From Limosilactobacillus panis (GTDB lineage Bacteria > Bacillota > Bacilli > Lactobacillales > Lactobacillaceae), in assembly GCF_019797825.1 (NCBI RefSeq), contig NZ_CP081855.1:124001-188000 (forward strand): a stretch of DNA of 64,000 bases, read 5' to 3'. Below the pieces are notes generated by a model. The model had not been told where the DNA came from and searched no databases. It saw only the letters and a list, made by a program, of their open reading frames with translations. Positions 1 to 8,657 of the stretch are shown piece after piece; the stretch's first letter is position 1, and every line of letters begins with the position of its first letter. A program made the position numbers and the translations under genes.

Positions 1-1
1 G

Positions 2-1099
2 CTTGGTGGTCGTCGTCTTCCTTACCTCCTGTTAGGGATGATTGTTGCGGTCATTGTTATGTTACTGCTGCCTAACTCTGGTAGCTTCGGATTTGGGTAT
101 GGGTCACTTGCGGCCCTCTGTTTCGGTGCCATTACGGTGGCCTTCTTGGACCTGTCCTCTAACGTTGCCATGCAGCCATTCAAAATGATGGTTGGGGATA
201 TGGTTAATGATGACCAAAAGAGTTATGCTTACGGGATTCAGAGTTTCTTATCAAACACTGGTGCCGTTTTGGCCGCCGTTTTCCCGTTCCTGTTGACTTG
301 GTTCGGGGTAGCCAACACTGCCAAGAAGGGTGTTGTTCCAGACTCCGTTATCATTTCATTCTACGTTGGTGCCGCACTGTTAATTATTACTAGTCTGTTC
401 ACTGTTTTCCGGGTTCACGAATATGACCCTGCTACTTATGCTATGTACCACGGTATTTCTGAAGAAGATAACGCCAAGGGTGGTAACTGGTTCACGCTGC
501 TGAAGCACGCCCCAAAGGCCTTCTGGACCGTTACGTTGGTTCAATTCTTCTGCTGGTTCGCATTCCAGTACCTCTGGACTTACTCCGCTGGGGCAATTGC
601 CAAGAACGTCTGGAACACGACCAACGCTACTTCCGCCGGCTACCAAGCTGCCGGTAACTGGTACGGTGTTTTAGCCGCCGTTCAATCAATTGCGGCCGTT
701 ATCTGGTCATACGTTTTGGCTAAGGTTCCTAACAAGTACCACAAGGCGGGTTACGCTGGTAGTCTGTTGCTCGGTGCCCTGGGCTTTCTCTCCGTCTTCT
801 TCATTCACTCTCAAGGTGCGCTGATTGTTTCATACATCTTGATTGGGATTGCATGGGCCGGAATGAACACCTACCCACTGACCATCGTTACAAACGCACT
901 GTCTGGTAAGCACATGGGAACTTACCTGGGACTCTTCAACGGTTCCATTTGTTTCCCACAAATCGTTGCTTCCCTGCTGAGTTTCGCATTGTTCCCACTG
1001 CTGGGTGGTTCCCAAGTTAACATGTTCATCCTTGCCGGGATTGTGATGGCTTGTGGTGCCCTTGCTGTTGGCGCAATCAAGGAAACTTACGCTGAATAA
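2..1099 (+). CDS. MFS sugar permease, likely maltose transporter (5' end outside window)
   Basis: C-terminal part of a 12-helix major facilitator/GPH-like sugar:cation symporter. The frame is open from base 2 and begins with LGGRRLPYLLLG, the cytoplasmic RR loop between helices 2 and 3 of the SLC45/MalT-like group, so the true start lies upstream. About nine further hydrophobic segments follow. The gene is directly followed by maltose phosphorylase and beta-phosphoglucomutase, so uptake of unmodified maltose is the likely role (inference from context). The substrate cannot be proved from sequence alone; another alpha-glucoside is possible. Confidence 0.8.
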   Translation, partial: LGGRRLPYLLLGMIVAVIVMLLLPNSGSFGFGYGSLAALCFGAITVAFLDLSSNVAMQPFKMMVGDMVNDDQKSYAYGIQSFLSNTGAVLAAVFPFLLTWFGVANTAKKGVVPDSVIISFYVGAALLIITSLFTVFRVHEYDPATYAMYHGISEEDNAKGGNWFTLLKHAPKAFWTVTLVQFFCWFAFQYLWTYSAGAIAKNVWNTTNATSAGYQAAGNWYGVLAAVQSIAAVIWSYVLAKVPNKYHKAGYAGSLLLGALGFLSVFFIHSQGALIVSYILIGIAWAGMNTYPLTIVTNALSGKHMGTYLGLFNGSICFPQIVASLLSFALFPLLGGSQVNMFILAGIVMACGALAVGAIKETYAE

Positions 1100-1187
1100 G
1101 CCTGATTAATGTAAATTTATTAACAAAAAATTATAATAGGGACGTAGATGATACACCCCTTTTTGATAGAGAAAGGACTTGAATTCA

Positions 1188-3440
1188 ATGAAACAAACAT
1201 TCGAAATTGCTCCGTGGCACGTTGCAACGAAGAAGTGGGACCCAGAAGACAAACGTCTCCAAGAATCCATGACGAGTTTGGCAAACGAAAATCTCGGAAT
1301 GCGGGGCTTCTTTGAAGAAGGGTACTCTGCAGACCACATGCAAGGGGTTTACCTTGGCGGAGTTTGGTTCCCTGACAAGACCCGTGTTGGTTGGTGGAAG
1401 AACGGTTATCCAAAGTACTTCGGTAAGATGATCAACGCGGTTAACTTCATGAAGCTGATCATCAAGGTCAACGGCGAACAACTGGACCTGGCTAAGCAGA
1501 CGCCAAAGGACTTCAAGCTGGACCTTGACATGAAGCGCGGTGTTCTGACCCGTGAATTCACGGTTGAAATTGGTGGCACGGAAATGTACTTCCACTTTGA
1601 ACGTTTTGTTTCCGCCGTTCAAAAGGAATTAGTTGGTCAACGCCTCCACATCAAGAACCGTGGTAACGGTGACGCGAAGGTTGAAATTACCAGCATGATT
1701 GATGCGGACGTCTACAACGAAGACGCCAACTACGACGAACAATTCTGGAACGTCCTCAACAAGAAAGCGAAGGGCGAACGTGCTGAATTAACTTCCATGA
1801 CTAAGAAGAACGACTTCGGCACGCCACAGTTCATCGTCGGCATGCAAAGCACGACCAAGACCGACCTGGACCACGAAGGCGACGGGACGGACGAAAAGGA
1901 CGCCTACAACACCTTTGCCGGAACGGTGGCTGCTGGTAAGGAAATTAACTTCGAAAAGCGGACCGTGGTTGTTACTTCACGGGACTTCGATACCGAAGAA
2001 AAGATTGAAAAGCACCTGGACGAATTAAGCGACCAGTTCGACGGCCAAAGCTACGACGACCTGCTGGACCCTCACGTGAAGGAATGGGCTGACCGGTGGA
2101 CCAAGTCTGATGTTGAAATTGATGGTGACGAAGGGGCCCAACAAGGGATTCGTTTCAACCTCTTCCAACTCTTCTCCACTTACTACGGTGAAGACTACCG
2201 CCTCAACATTTCACCAAAGGGCTTCACTGGTGAAAAGTACGGTGGTGCCACTTACTGGGACACTGAAGCTTACTGTATCCCGGTTTACCTGGGGGTTGCT
2301 AACCCAGAGATTGCTCGTAACCTGCTGATGTACCGTTACAAGCAACTCGATGGTGCCTACGTCAACGCCCAACAACAAGGTCTGAAGGGGGCCCTCTTCC
2401 CGATGGTAACCTTCAACGGGATTGAATGCCACAACGAATGGGAAATCACCTTCGAAGAAATTCACCGGAACGGTGACATCGCCTACGCAATCTACCTGTA
2501 CACGAAGTACACCGGCGACAAGTCTTACGTTCTCCACGAAGGTGCTAAGGTCCTGACCGAAATTTCACGGTTCTGGGCTGACCGGGTTCACTACTCACAA
2601 AACAAGAACAAGTACATGCTCCACGCCGTAACTGGTCCGGATGAATACGACAACAACGTTAACAACGACTGGTACACTAATCTGCTTTGCCGGTGGACGC
2701 TGAAGTACACCCTGGAAATTTTGGATGAAGTTGACGCCGACGTGGCTAAGAAGCTGAACGTTTCCGAAGACGAGAAGCGGCGTTGGAAGGGTATTGCTGA
2801 CAACATGTACCTGCCATATGATAAGCAAAGAGACATCTTCCCAGAAAACGATGGCTACATGGACAAGGACCTGACCCCCATTTCTGAAATCCCTAGTGAC
2901 CAACTGCCACTGAACCAACACTGGTCATGGGACCGGATCCTGCGTTCACCATACGTCAAGCAGGGTGACGTCATCCAAGGCCTCTGGGACTTCATCGATG
3001 ACTTTACGAAGGAACAGAAGAAGCACAACTTTGACTTCTACGAACAATACACCGTTCACGAATCAAGCCTGTCCGCTTCGGTTTACTCCATCATCGCTTC
3101 TGACATTGGTTATGAAGACAAGGCCGTTGAACTGTACGAACGTTCCGCACGGCTCGACCTGGACAACTACAACAACGATACTGCCGATGGTCTGCACATT
3201 ACTTCCATGACTGGTTCATGGCTGGATATCGTTCAAGGCTTTGCTGGGATGCGGGTTCGTGATGGACAACTCCACTACGCACCATTCTTGCCAAAGAAAT
3301 GGAACTCCTACCAATTCCGTCAAATGTTCCGTGGCCGGATCTTGAAGGTAACTGTTGATAAGAACGGGACCAAGATTGACTTGGTATCCGGTGACCCAAT
3401 CACGATTGACCTTGACGGTAAGAAACTGGAATTAAAGTAA
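1188..3440 (+). CDS. mapA: Maltose phosphorylase (GH65)
   Basis: Cytoplasmic inverting phosphorylase converting maltose plus phosphate to beta-glucose-1-phosphate plus glucose. The 750 aa length is normal for GH65 maltose phosphorylases. Visible features are the N-terminal beta-sandwich domain, an (alpha/alpha)6 barrel and the catalytic acid in TGPDEYDNN (E486), which matches the family's general acid. HNEWEITFEEIHRNGD near residues 413-428 is another conserved barrel segment. An upstream in-frame TTG at 1179 would sit directly on the ribosome binding site GAAAGGA (1171-1177), so ATG 1188 is chosen. A possible -10 TATAAT at 1132-1137 suggests a promoter separate from the permease. The operon continues with pgmB 19 bases downstream. 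Confidence 0.95.
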   Translation: MKQTFEIAPWHVATKKWDPEDKRLQESMTSLANENLGMRGFFEEGYSADHMQGVYLGGVWFPDKTRVGWWKNGYPKYFGKMINAVNFMKLIIKVNGEQLDLAKQTPKDFKLDLDMKRGVLTREFTVEIGGTEMYFHFERFVSAVQKELVGQRLHIKNRGNGDAKVEITSMIDADVYNEDANYDEQFWNVLNKKAKGERAELTSMTKKNDFGTPQFIVGMQSTTKTDLDHEGDGTDEKDAYNTFAGTVAAGKEINFEKRTVVVTSRDFDTEEKIEKHLDELSDQFDGQSYDDLLDPHVKEWADRWTKSDVEIDGDEGAQQGIRFNLFQLFSTYYGEDYRLNISPKGFTGEKYGGATYWDTEAYCIPVYLGVANPEIARNLLMYRYKQLDGAYVNAQQQGLKGALFPMVTFNGIECHNEWEITFEEIHRNGDIAYAIYLYTKYTGDKSYVLHEGAKVLTEISRFWADRVHYSQNKNKYMLHAVTGPDEYDNNVNNDWYTNLLCRWTLKYTLEILDEVDADVAKKLNVSEDEKRRWKGIADNMYLPYDKQRDIFPENDGYMDKDLTPISEIPSDQLPLNQHWSWDRILRSPYVKQGDVIQGLWDFIDDFTKEQKKHNFDFYEQYTVHESSLSASVYSIIASDIGYEDKAVELYERSARLDLDNYNNDTADGLHITSMTGSWLDIVQGFAGMRVRDGQLHYAPFLPKKWNSYQFRQMFRGRILKVTVDKNGTKIDLVSGDPITIDLDGKKLELK

Positions 3441-3459
3441 TTCTGGGAGGCAGTTAAGA

Positions 3460-4122
3460 ATGAGTTTTGAAGATTTAAAAGGTTTTGCCTTTGACCTCGA
3501 CGGTGTGATTGCCGATACGGCCCGTTTTCACGGCCAAGCATGGCACCAGTTAGCAGACAAGGTTGGTACAGAGTGGACTCAAAAACTGGCGGACAGCTTG
3601 AAGGGTGTTAGCCGGATGGACTCTTTGGAACTAATCCTGAAGGCCGGTGGCCACGAAAATGACTACAGCCAGGACGAAAAGGTTGCCTTGGCAACGGAAA
3701 AGAACGATAACTACATTAAATTAGTTGAAACCCTAACTCCGGCAGATATTCTACCCGGAATGAAGGCCTTCTTGGATGAATTGAAGGCTAACGGTTACCA
3801 CATCGTGCTAGCTTCCGCATCCAAGAACGCTCCTAAGGTATTAAAGTACTTACAGATTACGGATTATTTTGAAGGGATTGTTGACCCTGCCAAGCTTACC
3901 CATGGCAAGCCAGACCCAGAGATTTACAGTGAAGCTGCTAAATTGATGAACCTCCCGGCTAACCAGGTTACTGGTTTGGAAGATGCCCAAGCAGGGATTG
4001 AATCCATTAACCGGGCGGGTGAGACTTCAATTGGTTTTGGAGCTTCCTTAAAGGATGCTGACGTCAAGTTTGACCAAACCGGTGAAGTTTCACTGGCTGC
4101 TATTAAGAAGCAAATGGGCTAA
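3460..4122 (+). CDS. pgmB: Beta-phosphoglucomutase
   Basis: HAD-superfamily enzyme of 220 aa that converts beta-glucose-1-phosphate made by MapA to glucose-6-phosphate. FDLDGVIADT carries the phosphorylated nucleophile D12 and acid/base D14. The helical cap (about 15-95), SASKNAPK (motif 2/Ser region) and KPDPEIY...GLEDAQAGI (motifs 3 and 4) are in order. GGGAGG ends 10 bases before ATG. It is the last gene of the maltose operon and is followed by a strong terminator. Confidence 0.95.
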   Translation: MSFEDLKGFAFDLDGVIADTARFHGQAWHQLADKVGTEWTQKLADSLKGVSRMDSLELILKAGGHENDYSQDEKVALATEKNDNYIKLVETLTPADILPGMKAFLDELKANGYHIVLASASKNAPKVLKYLQITDYFEGIVDPAKLTHGKPDPEIYSEAAKLMNLPANQVTGLEDAQAGIESINRAGETSIGFGASLKDADVKFDQTGEVSLAAIKKQMG

Positions 4123-4172
4123 CAACTCTCTATACAACCTATCAATCTAACTATTACCGTTTGCTTCTTAAC

Positions 4173-4207
4173 TAAAAGTCGACCAGCATTGCCTGGTCGG
4201 CTTTTTT
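4173..4207 (+). terminator. Rho-independent terminator of the maltose operon
   Basis: CGACCAG (4180-4186) pairs with CTGGTCG (4193-4199) and is followed by CTTTTTT. An upstream AAAAG extends the stem. Confidence 0.85.
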
Positions 4208-4210
4208 GAT

Positions 4211-4395
4211 GAAGCTGGAAAAAAGCATCAGAGTGCTCCGTATGGCTAGTATAGGACGATCGTTAGCACGGTACGGGCTGGCGATTGTCCGTAATCAAAT
4301 AGACTTGCTTCGCGGCGCTAGCCACTAGGAGCACGCTTCGATGCGAAGCAAGCCTATTTGGTTTTTCCGCGATTATTATGTAACATTCGAGAAAT
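4211..4395 (+). repeat. Dispersed palindromic repeat, copy A
   Basis: About 185 bp, non-coding, nearly identical to copies at 7199-7404 (same strand), 15616-15820 and 32592-32770 (opposite strand). The core runs from GAGTGCTCCGTATGGCTAG to CTAGCCACTAGGAGCACGC, and these two ends are inverted repeats, so the unit folds on itself. This copy has an extra segment after GAGCACGCTTCG (about 4336-4361) absent from the others. The IS4 element follows 23 bases after it. Confidence 0.85.
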
Positions 4396-4418
4396 AACCC
4401 AAGCTACTAACCAAAAGT

Positions 4419-5972
4419 CTGAAACTTGAAAGCCCTGAATTGCAATGAAATCATTGTGGTTCAGGGCTTTTGGACGAAAAAAATAAAAAACGCAAGAACT
4501 CTTACGCTATACTTTAAGTGTCAAAATCAAAGTAGAAAAGAGTCTTGCGCTATGCAAATTATAAACCATTTCAGTACTGAAAACGATTCTCAAAACATTA
4601 TTTCTCACTTCTTAAGCCTAATTGGTCTAGCTAAGCTAACTCACAGGGTGAATTTTAAGCGTCACTCATTATGTTCATTGAAAATGATCGTAGCTTGGTT
4701 AATGACAGCTCATTTTGAGCGTCTTTCGATCAATCGTGCTCATCCAGATTGCCATTTTACCCCAAGAACGGCACGGAATGTTTTGAATGATGGCCGTATT
4801 AACTGGCAGAAATTAGTCTGTTTAGTAGCGATTCAATTAATTCGCATCTTAACCCCGTTTATTGATGGTCGACGTCGTTTGGCATTAGTGCTTGATGATA
4901 CTCTGTTAGCACGTCGTTGGTCCCAAAAGACTGAATTATTAGCCAAGACCTATGACCACGATAAGCACGAGTATGTAAATGGTTACCGTGGCTTAACTCT
5001 CGGTTGGAGTGATGGTAATACTTTTTTGCCTATTAATTTTGCTTTAATGTCAACTCACCAGCCTGCTAATCTGATTGGATGCTTAGCGCAGATTACTGAC
5101 CAACGTCAAATTGCCGGTCAAAGAAGGGCTCAAGCTCAACGCCCAATGAACCAAGTGGCTCTAGAATTGATTAGACAAGCGCAAACACTAGGCGTGTCAG
5201 CTAAATACGTCCTTTTTGATTCTTGGTACAGTTCGCCGAAGATGTTTTGGCAACTCGCTCAGCTTCAGCTTTTTGGTGTGGGTATGCTCAAACGCAGCGC
5301 AAAAGTCTATTATCGATATCGTGGTCGTCACTATAGCATTAAGGGTCTTTATCAACGTTTAGCAGCTTCTAAAATGAATTGTCGGCATCACTATCTTTAC
5401 AGCAGTGTCATTCAAGCCCAATATCATGGCCATCAGTTTCCGCTAAAAGTGGTTTTTGTATCCAAAAAGGGGCACCGTCAGGACTACCTAGTTTTAGCGA
5501 CCACTAACTTAGCTATGCGGCCAGAAGAAATCATTCAATTGTACGGACGCCGCTGGCAAATTGAGACCTATTTCAAAGCTGCTAAGCAGTATTTAGCTCT
5601 TAATCGATCACAAATTCAAAGTTACGACGGTCAATGTGGTTATATTGCCGTCACCATGATTACTTATGACTTATTGGCTTGGCAAGAACGACTTAATACT
5701 GATGATCGCACAATTGGTGGACTCTTTTACATTATGAATCAAGCACTGCCAGATATTCGTTTTATGGACGCATTGGTCTACTTATTTCATGAACTGGGTC
5801 GAGCTGAGCTCAGCCTAACTGATCACATTGATGACATCATTAATCGATTCATAGCTCAGTTGCCAATAACGATCCAAAAAGCATTGAATACTGGCATCTA
5901 AAAGTCTAATTTAGGCTGAGAAAAGCCGAAGCTGACGCAGCTCCGGCTAGTTTTCGTGCTTTCAAGTTTCAG
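4419..5972 (+). mobile_element. Intact IS4-family insertion sequence
   Basis: Perfect 14-bp terminal inverted repeats CTGAAACTTGAAAG (4419-4432) and CTTTCAAGTTTCAG (5959-5972) enclose a single transposase gene. The element is flanked by perfect 8-bp direct repeats CCAAAAGT (4411-4418 and 5973-5980), the target duplication. Hairpins occur inside both ends (AGCCCTGAA...TTCAGGGCT on the left, GCCGAAGCTG...CAGCTCCGGC on the right). All parts look intact, so the insertion is probably recent. Confidence 0.93.
4552..5901 (+). CDS. IS4-family DDE transposase
   Basis: A 449 aa transposase. The family signature Y-(2)-R-(3)-E-(6)-K is present in YGRRWQIETYFKAAK, supplying the catalytic Glu. Catalytic Asp candidates are in LVLDDTLLARR and LFDSWYSS. 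The open frame extends back to 4426, but that start lies within the terminal inverted repeat. ATG 4552, preceded by AGAAAAGAG, gives MQIINHFSTEN, a sensible N-terminus. No frameshift or stop is seen, so it is presumably functional. Confidence 0.9.
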   Translation: MQIINHFSTENDSQNIISHFLSLIGLAKLTHRVNFKRHSLCSLKMIVAWLMTAHFERLSINRAHPDCHFTPRTARNVLNDGRINWQKLVCLVAIQLIRILTPFIDGRRRLALVLDDTLLARRWSQKTELLAKTYDHDKHEYVNGYRGLTLGWSDGNTFLPINFALMSTHQPANLIGCLAQITDQRQIAGQRRAQAQRPMNQVALELIRQAQTLGVSAKYVLFDSWYSSPKMFWQLAQLQLFGVGMLKRSAKVYYRYRGRHYSIKGLYQRLAASKMNCRHHYLYSSVIQAQYHGHQFPLKVVFVSKKGHRQDYLVLATTNLAMRPEEIIQLYGRRWQIETYFKAAKQYLALNRSQIQSYDGQCGYIAVTMITYDLLAWQERLNTDDRTIGGLFYIMNQALPDIRFMDALVYLFHELGRAELSLTDHIDDIINRFIAQLPITIQKALNTGI

Positions 5973-5982
5973 CCAAAAGTTA

Positions 5983-5988
5983 TATAAT
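5983..5988 (+). promoter_or_regulatory. -10 box of the aldo/keto reductase promoter, cut from its original -35 by the IS
   Basis: TATAAT lies 10 bases after the right IS end, with the ribosome binding site GAAAGGA 13 bases further. The original -35 must have lain in the sequence now left of the IS (around 4390). The IS end supplies TTTCAA at 5960-5965, 17 bases upstream, a possible weak substitute. Confidence 0.5.
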
Positions 5989-6015
5989 ACAAGTAAACGA
6001 GAAAGGATGGTACTT

Positions 6016-6882
6016 ATGGTCGAATTAAAGAATATTAACTCTATTTACCACTTGAACAATGGGGTGAAGATTCCTTGCGTTGGTTACGGGACGTTCAGAA
6101 CTCCCGCTGACGTTGCAGAAAAGGCAGTTGCCGATGCGATTGACGTTGGCTACCGGCTGATCGACACAGCGGCCGTCTACGGCAATGAAGAAGCGGTCGG
6201 CAAGGGAATCAAGGACTCCGGTATTGACCGGCACCGCCTCTTCATCACCAGCAAGCTCTGGAACGACCACCGCGGCTACGAGAAGGCTAAGCAGGCCATT
6301 GACGAAACACTGCAGCGGATGCAGCTCGACTACCTGGACCTCTACCTGATCCACTGGCCAGCTAACCAGAAGCAATTTGGAACCAAGGCGGCCGAAATTA
6401 ACGCCGAAACCTGGCGGGCAATGGAAGAGGCTTACCATGAAGGAAAGATTCGGGCCCTCGGTCTCAGTAACTTCATGCCCCACCACATTGTGGACCTGAT
6501 GCGGACCGCAGAAGTGGCCCCAGCGGTTGACCAGATTGAGGTCCACCCCGGCTGGCCACACGTTGAGGAAGTCAAGTACCTGCAAGCTCATAACATCCTG
6601 GTCGAAGGGTGGGCACCGCTGGGTGGTCAGGGCGCCAAGGTCATGACCAATAAGACGATGCTCCAATTGGCCGACAAGTACGGTAAGACGGCGGCCCAAA
6701 TCTCCCTGCGTTGGTTGATTCAGCGGGGCGTCCTCCCACTGCCAAAGTCCACCCACAGGGAACGGATGGTCCAAAACACCCAGCTCTTTGACTTTGAACT
6801 CAGCGATGAGGATATGAAGAAGATTGAGGCCCTGCCAAACCTTGGCGGCCAGTGTGCTGACCCTGACGACGTGGACTTCTAG
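6016..6882 (+). CDS. Aldo/keto reductase
   Basis: NAD(P)H-dependent TIM-barrel oxidoreductase of 288 aa, probably 2,5-diketo-gluconate reductase-like (AKR5). The catalytic tetrad is visible as DTAAVYGNE (Asp, Tyr), TSKLW (Lys) and LIHWP (His). The cofactor loop LPKSTHRERM lies near residues 240-249. ATG 6016 is 8 bases after GAAAGGA (6001-6007); an in-frame ATG at 6007 overlaps that site and the frame runs back into the IS, so both are rejected. Its stop overlaps the ribosome binding site of the cupin gene, so the two are co-transcribed. The physiological carbonyl substrate is unknown. Confidence 0.9.
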   Translation: MVELKNINSIYHLNNGVKIPCVGYGTFRTPADVAEKAVADAIDVGYRLIDTAAVYGNEEAVGKGIKDSGIDRHRLFITSKLWNDHRGYEKAKQAIDETLQRMQLDYLDLYLIHWPANQKQFGTKAAEINAETWRAMEEAYHEGKIRALGLSNFMPHHIVDLMRTAEVAPAVDQIEVHPGWPHVEEVKYLQAHNILVEGWAPLGGQGAKVMTNKTMLQLADKYGKTAAQISLRWLIQRGVLPLPKSTHRERMVQNTQLFDFELSDEDMKKIEALPNLGGQCADPDDVDF

Positions 6883-6893
6883 GAGGAATCGCG

Positions 6894-7190
6894 ATGCAGT
6901 TTATTAAAACCGACGCCAACGTTGACCTGGCGGAAAACATCGTCGAGACAGCCAGTCAAACCGTTACCCACCTGGTGATTCCGGCGGGCAAGGCTGTCCC
7001 TAAGCACCACGTTCCGTACGACGTTATTGTGGTACCCATCAAGGGGAAGGTTATCTTTGGCGACGTTGACCACGACCACCATGAGACCTTGGTACCCGGG
7101 GATATCGTGAAGATGGCTCCCGGTGAATGGCACGACCTTAAGGCAGTCGACGATACCGAAGTAATGGTAATTAAGTCGAAGTTGCAATAG
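6894..7190 (+). CDS. Small cupin-fold protein
   Basis: A single-domain 98 aa cupin. Motif 1 is represented by PKHHVPYDVIVVPIKGKV (residues 40-57) and motif 2 by PGDIVKMAPGEWHDLKA (residues 67-83), with likely metal-binding His residues H42, H43 and H79. AGGAGG overlaps the stop of the upstream reductase, so translation is coupled. The role is unknown; partnership with the reductase (sugar or dicarbonyl handling) is inference. Confidence 0.8.
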   Translation: MQFIKTDANVDLAENIVETASQTVTHLVIPAGKAVPKHHVPYDVIVVPIKGKVIFGDVDHDHHETLVPGDIVKMAPGEWHDLKAVDDTEVMVIKSKLQ

Positions 7191-7198
7191 TTAAAAAC

Positions 7199-7404
7199 AA
7201 GCTGGGAAAAAAGCAGTAGAGTGCTCCGTATGGCTAGTATAGGACGATTGTTGGCACGGTACGGGCCGGCAATTGTCCGTAATCAATGGACTTGCTTCGC
7301 GGCGCTAGCCACTAGGAGCACGCTTTTTTTCCGCGATTACTGCATAATATTCGGAAAAATGAAAGAGGCTGGTGAGATAACAAAGTTTTCTCCCAGCTTC
7401 TTTT
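7199..7404 (+). repeat. Dispersed palindromic repeat, copy B, with terminator-like end
   Basis: Same unit as copy A, in the same orientation. It ends with the hairpin AGAGGCTGGTGAGA...TTCTCCCAGCTTCTTTT (7364-7403), which probably terminates the reductase-cupin transcript. No credible reading frame. Confidence 0.88.
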
Positions 7405-7451
7405 CTGTGCTATGGTAGAAATAGTATTTTCAGAGTAAGGAAGGCTATTAA

Positions 7452-8648
7452 ATGGCAAAGCAGAAGAAAGAGCACATTTTTACGAAGGACGTTGTGCTGG
7501 TCATGGCCGCATCGTTTTTCTTTATGTTTAGTAACATGTATTGCAACCCCCTGATCAACGGCTACGCGAAGAGTCTTGGCGCCAGTGGGGCCTTTGCGGG
7601 GGTAATTGTGGGGATGATGAGTATCGTTGCCATGTTCCTGCGGCCAATTGCCGGGAACCTGACCGACCATTTTTCCAAGTACCAACTGTCGTTTGTTGGT
7701 GGGGCCCTGAGTTTCATTGGGGTCTTGGGCTACGTTTTTACGCCAAATAGCGTGGTTCTTTTGCTTTGTCGGTTGGTCAACGGGCTGGGCTACGTCTTGT
7801 GCACAGTCTGCATGACGACCTGGCTTTCCTACTTGGTACCCTTCTCCCATGTGGGGGAGGCAATGAGCTTCTACGGCTTGATGAACGCCCTGGCAATGTC
7901 GCTGGCCCCGGCAATCTCAATTGATATCTACCCGGTCATTGGCTACCGGCTCGCAATCATTATCTCCGCCTTGGCCGCCCTGATGGTGGTCGTCACCATC
8001 CAATTCGTCCACAACCGGGCGCTGCCAACCGCCAAGGGACCAATCGATAAGGGGCACTTCCACCTGAAGATCATTCAACACGATTCTATCCCCATTGCGG
8101 CGATGATTGCCCTGTTTGCCATCCCGTACTTCGCCACCCAGGCGGATATCGTCAGCTACACCGAACAGCGCCACCTGCCGATTGCTGTCGGGGCCTACTT
8201 CTTGATCTACGCGATCGTCCTTCTGGCCATCCGGCTCTTCTTGCGGAACCAGTTCGACACGGTCCGCTTTGGGATCTGGCTGGTTGCCAGTTTAGTGGCC
8301 ACCGCCTTTTACCTGGTAATGCTGGCAGTAATGCACACGAACTGGGAAATGGCCCTGGCCGCTGCGGGGATGGCCTTTGGTTACGGGACCATTTATTCGG
8401 TCTGCCAGTCAACGGCGATGATGCTCGCGCCCCAAAGCGAACGGGGGCTGGCCAGTGCGACCTTCTTCTTGGGCCTGGACATCGGGATGTCACTAGGCCC
8501 AATCCTCGGGGGGTTAATCGACGACTTCCTACCGGTTGCCTTCTTCTATCCGGTAATGCTAATCATTGTTCCGCTGATCCTGTTGATTTACCTCGGCAAC
8601 CGCAAGAAGCTTAATGGGGCGGTTGTTAAGCACCAGGACATAGAGTAG
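7452..8648 (+). CDS. MFS transporter, drug/metabolite type
   Basis: A 398 aa, 12-helix major facilitator protein. The loop 2-3 motif appears as RPIAGNLTDHFSKYQ and helix 11 has LGLDIGMSLGPILGG. The N-terminus is cytoplasmic (AKQKKEH). Ribosome binding site AAGGAAGG precedes ATG 7452. It is followed after 9 bases by the glycerophosphodiesterase gene. The substrate cannot be told from sequence; the closest general family is the AraJ/YfcJ-type exporters. Confidence 0.8.
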   Translation: MAKQKKEHIFTKDVVLVMAASFFFMFSNMYCNPLINGYAKSLGASGAFAGVIVGMMSIVAMFLRPIAGNLTDHFSKYQLSFVGGALSFIGVLGYVFTPNSVVLLLCRLVNGLGYVLCTVCMTTWLSYLVPFSHVGEAMSFYGLMNALAMSLAPAISIDIYPVIGYRLAIIISALAALMVVVTIQFVHNRALPTAKGPIDKGHFHLKIIQHDSIPIAAMIALFAIPYFATQADIVSYTEQRHLPIAVGAYFLIYAIVLLAIRLFLRNQFDTVRFGIWLVASLVATAFYLVMLAVMHTNWEMALAAAGMAFGYGTIYSVCQSTAMMLAPQSERGLASATFFLGLDIGMSLGPILGGLIDDFLPVAFFYPVMLIIVPLILLIYLGNRKKLNGAVVKHQDIE

Positions 8649-8657
8649 GGGTCGACG

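Noticed and set aside
4426..4551. Longer N-terminus for the IS4 transposase
   Set aside because: The extension runs through the terminal inverted repeat and its hairpin and has no ribosome binding site.
6025..6774. 249-codon minus-strand frame
   Set aside because: Shadow of the aldo/keto reductase gene; no start signal or recognisable domain.
7221..7418. 65-codon frame inside repeat copy B
   Set aside because: The same frame is not kept in the other repeat copies and has no ribosome binding site.
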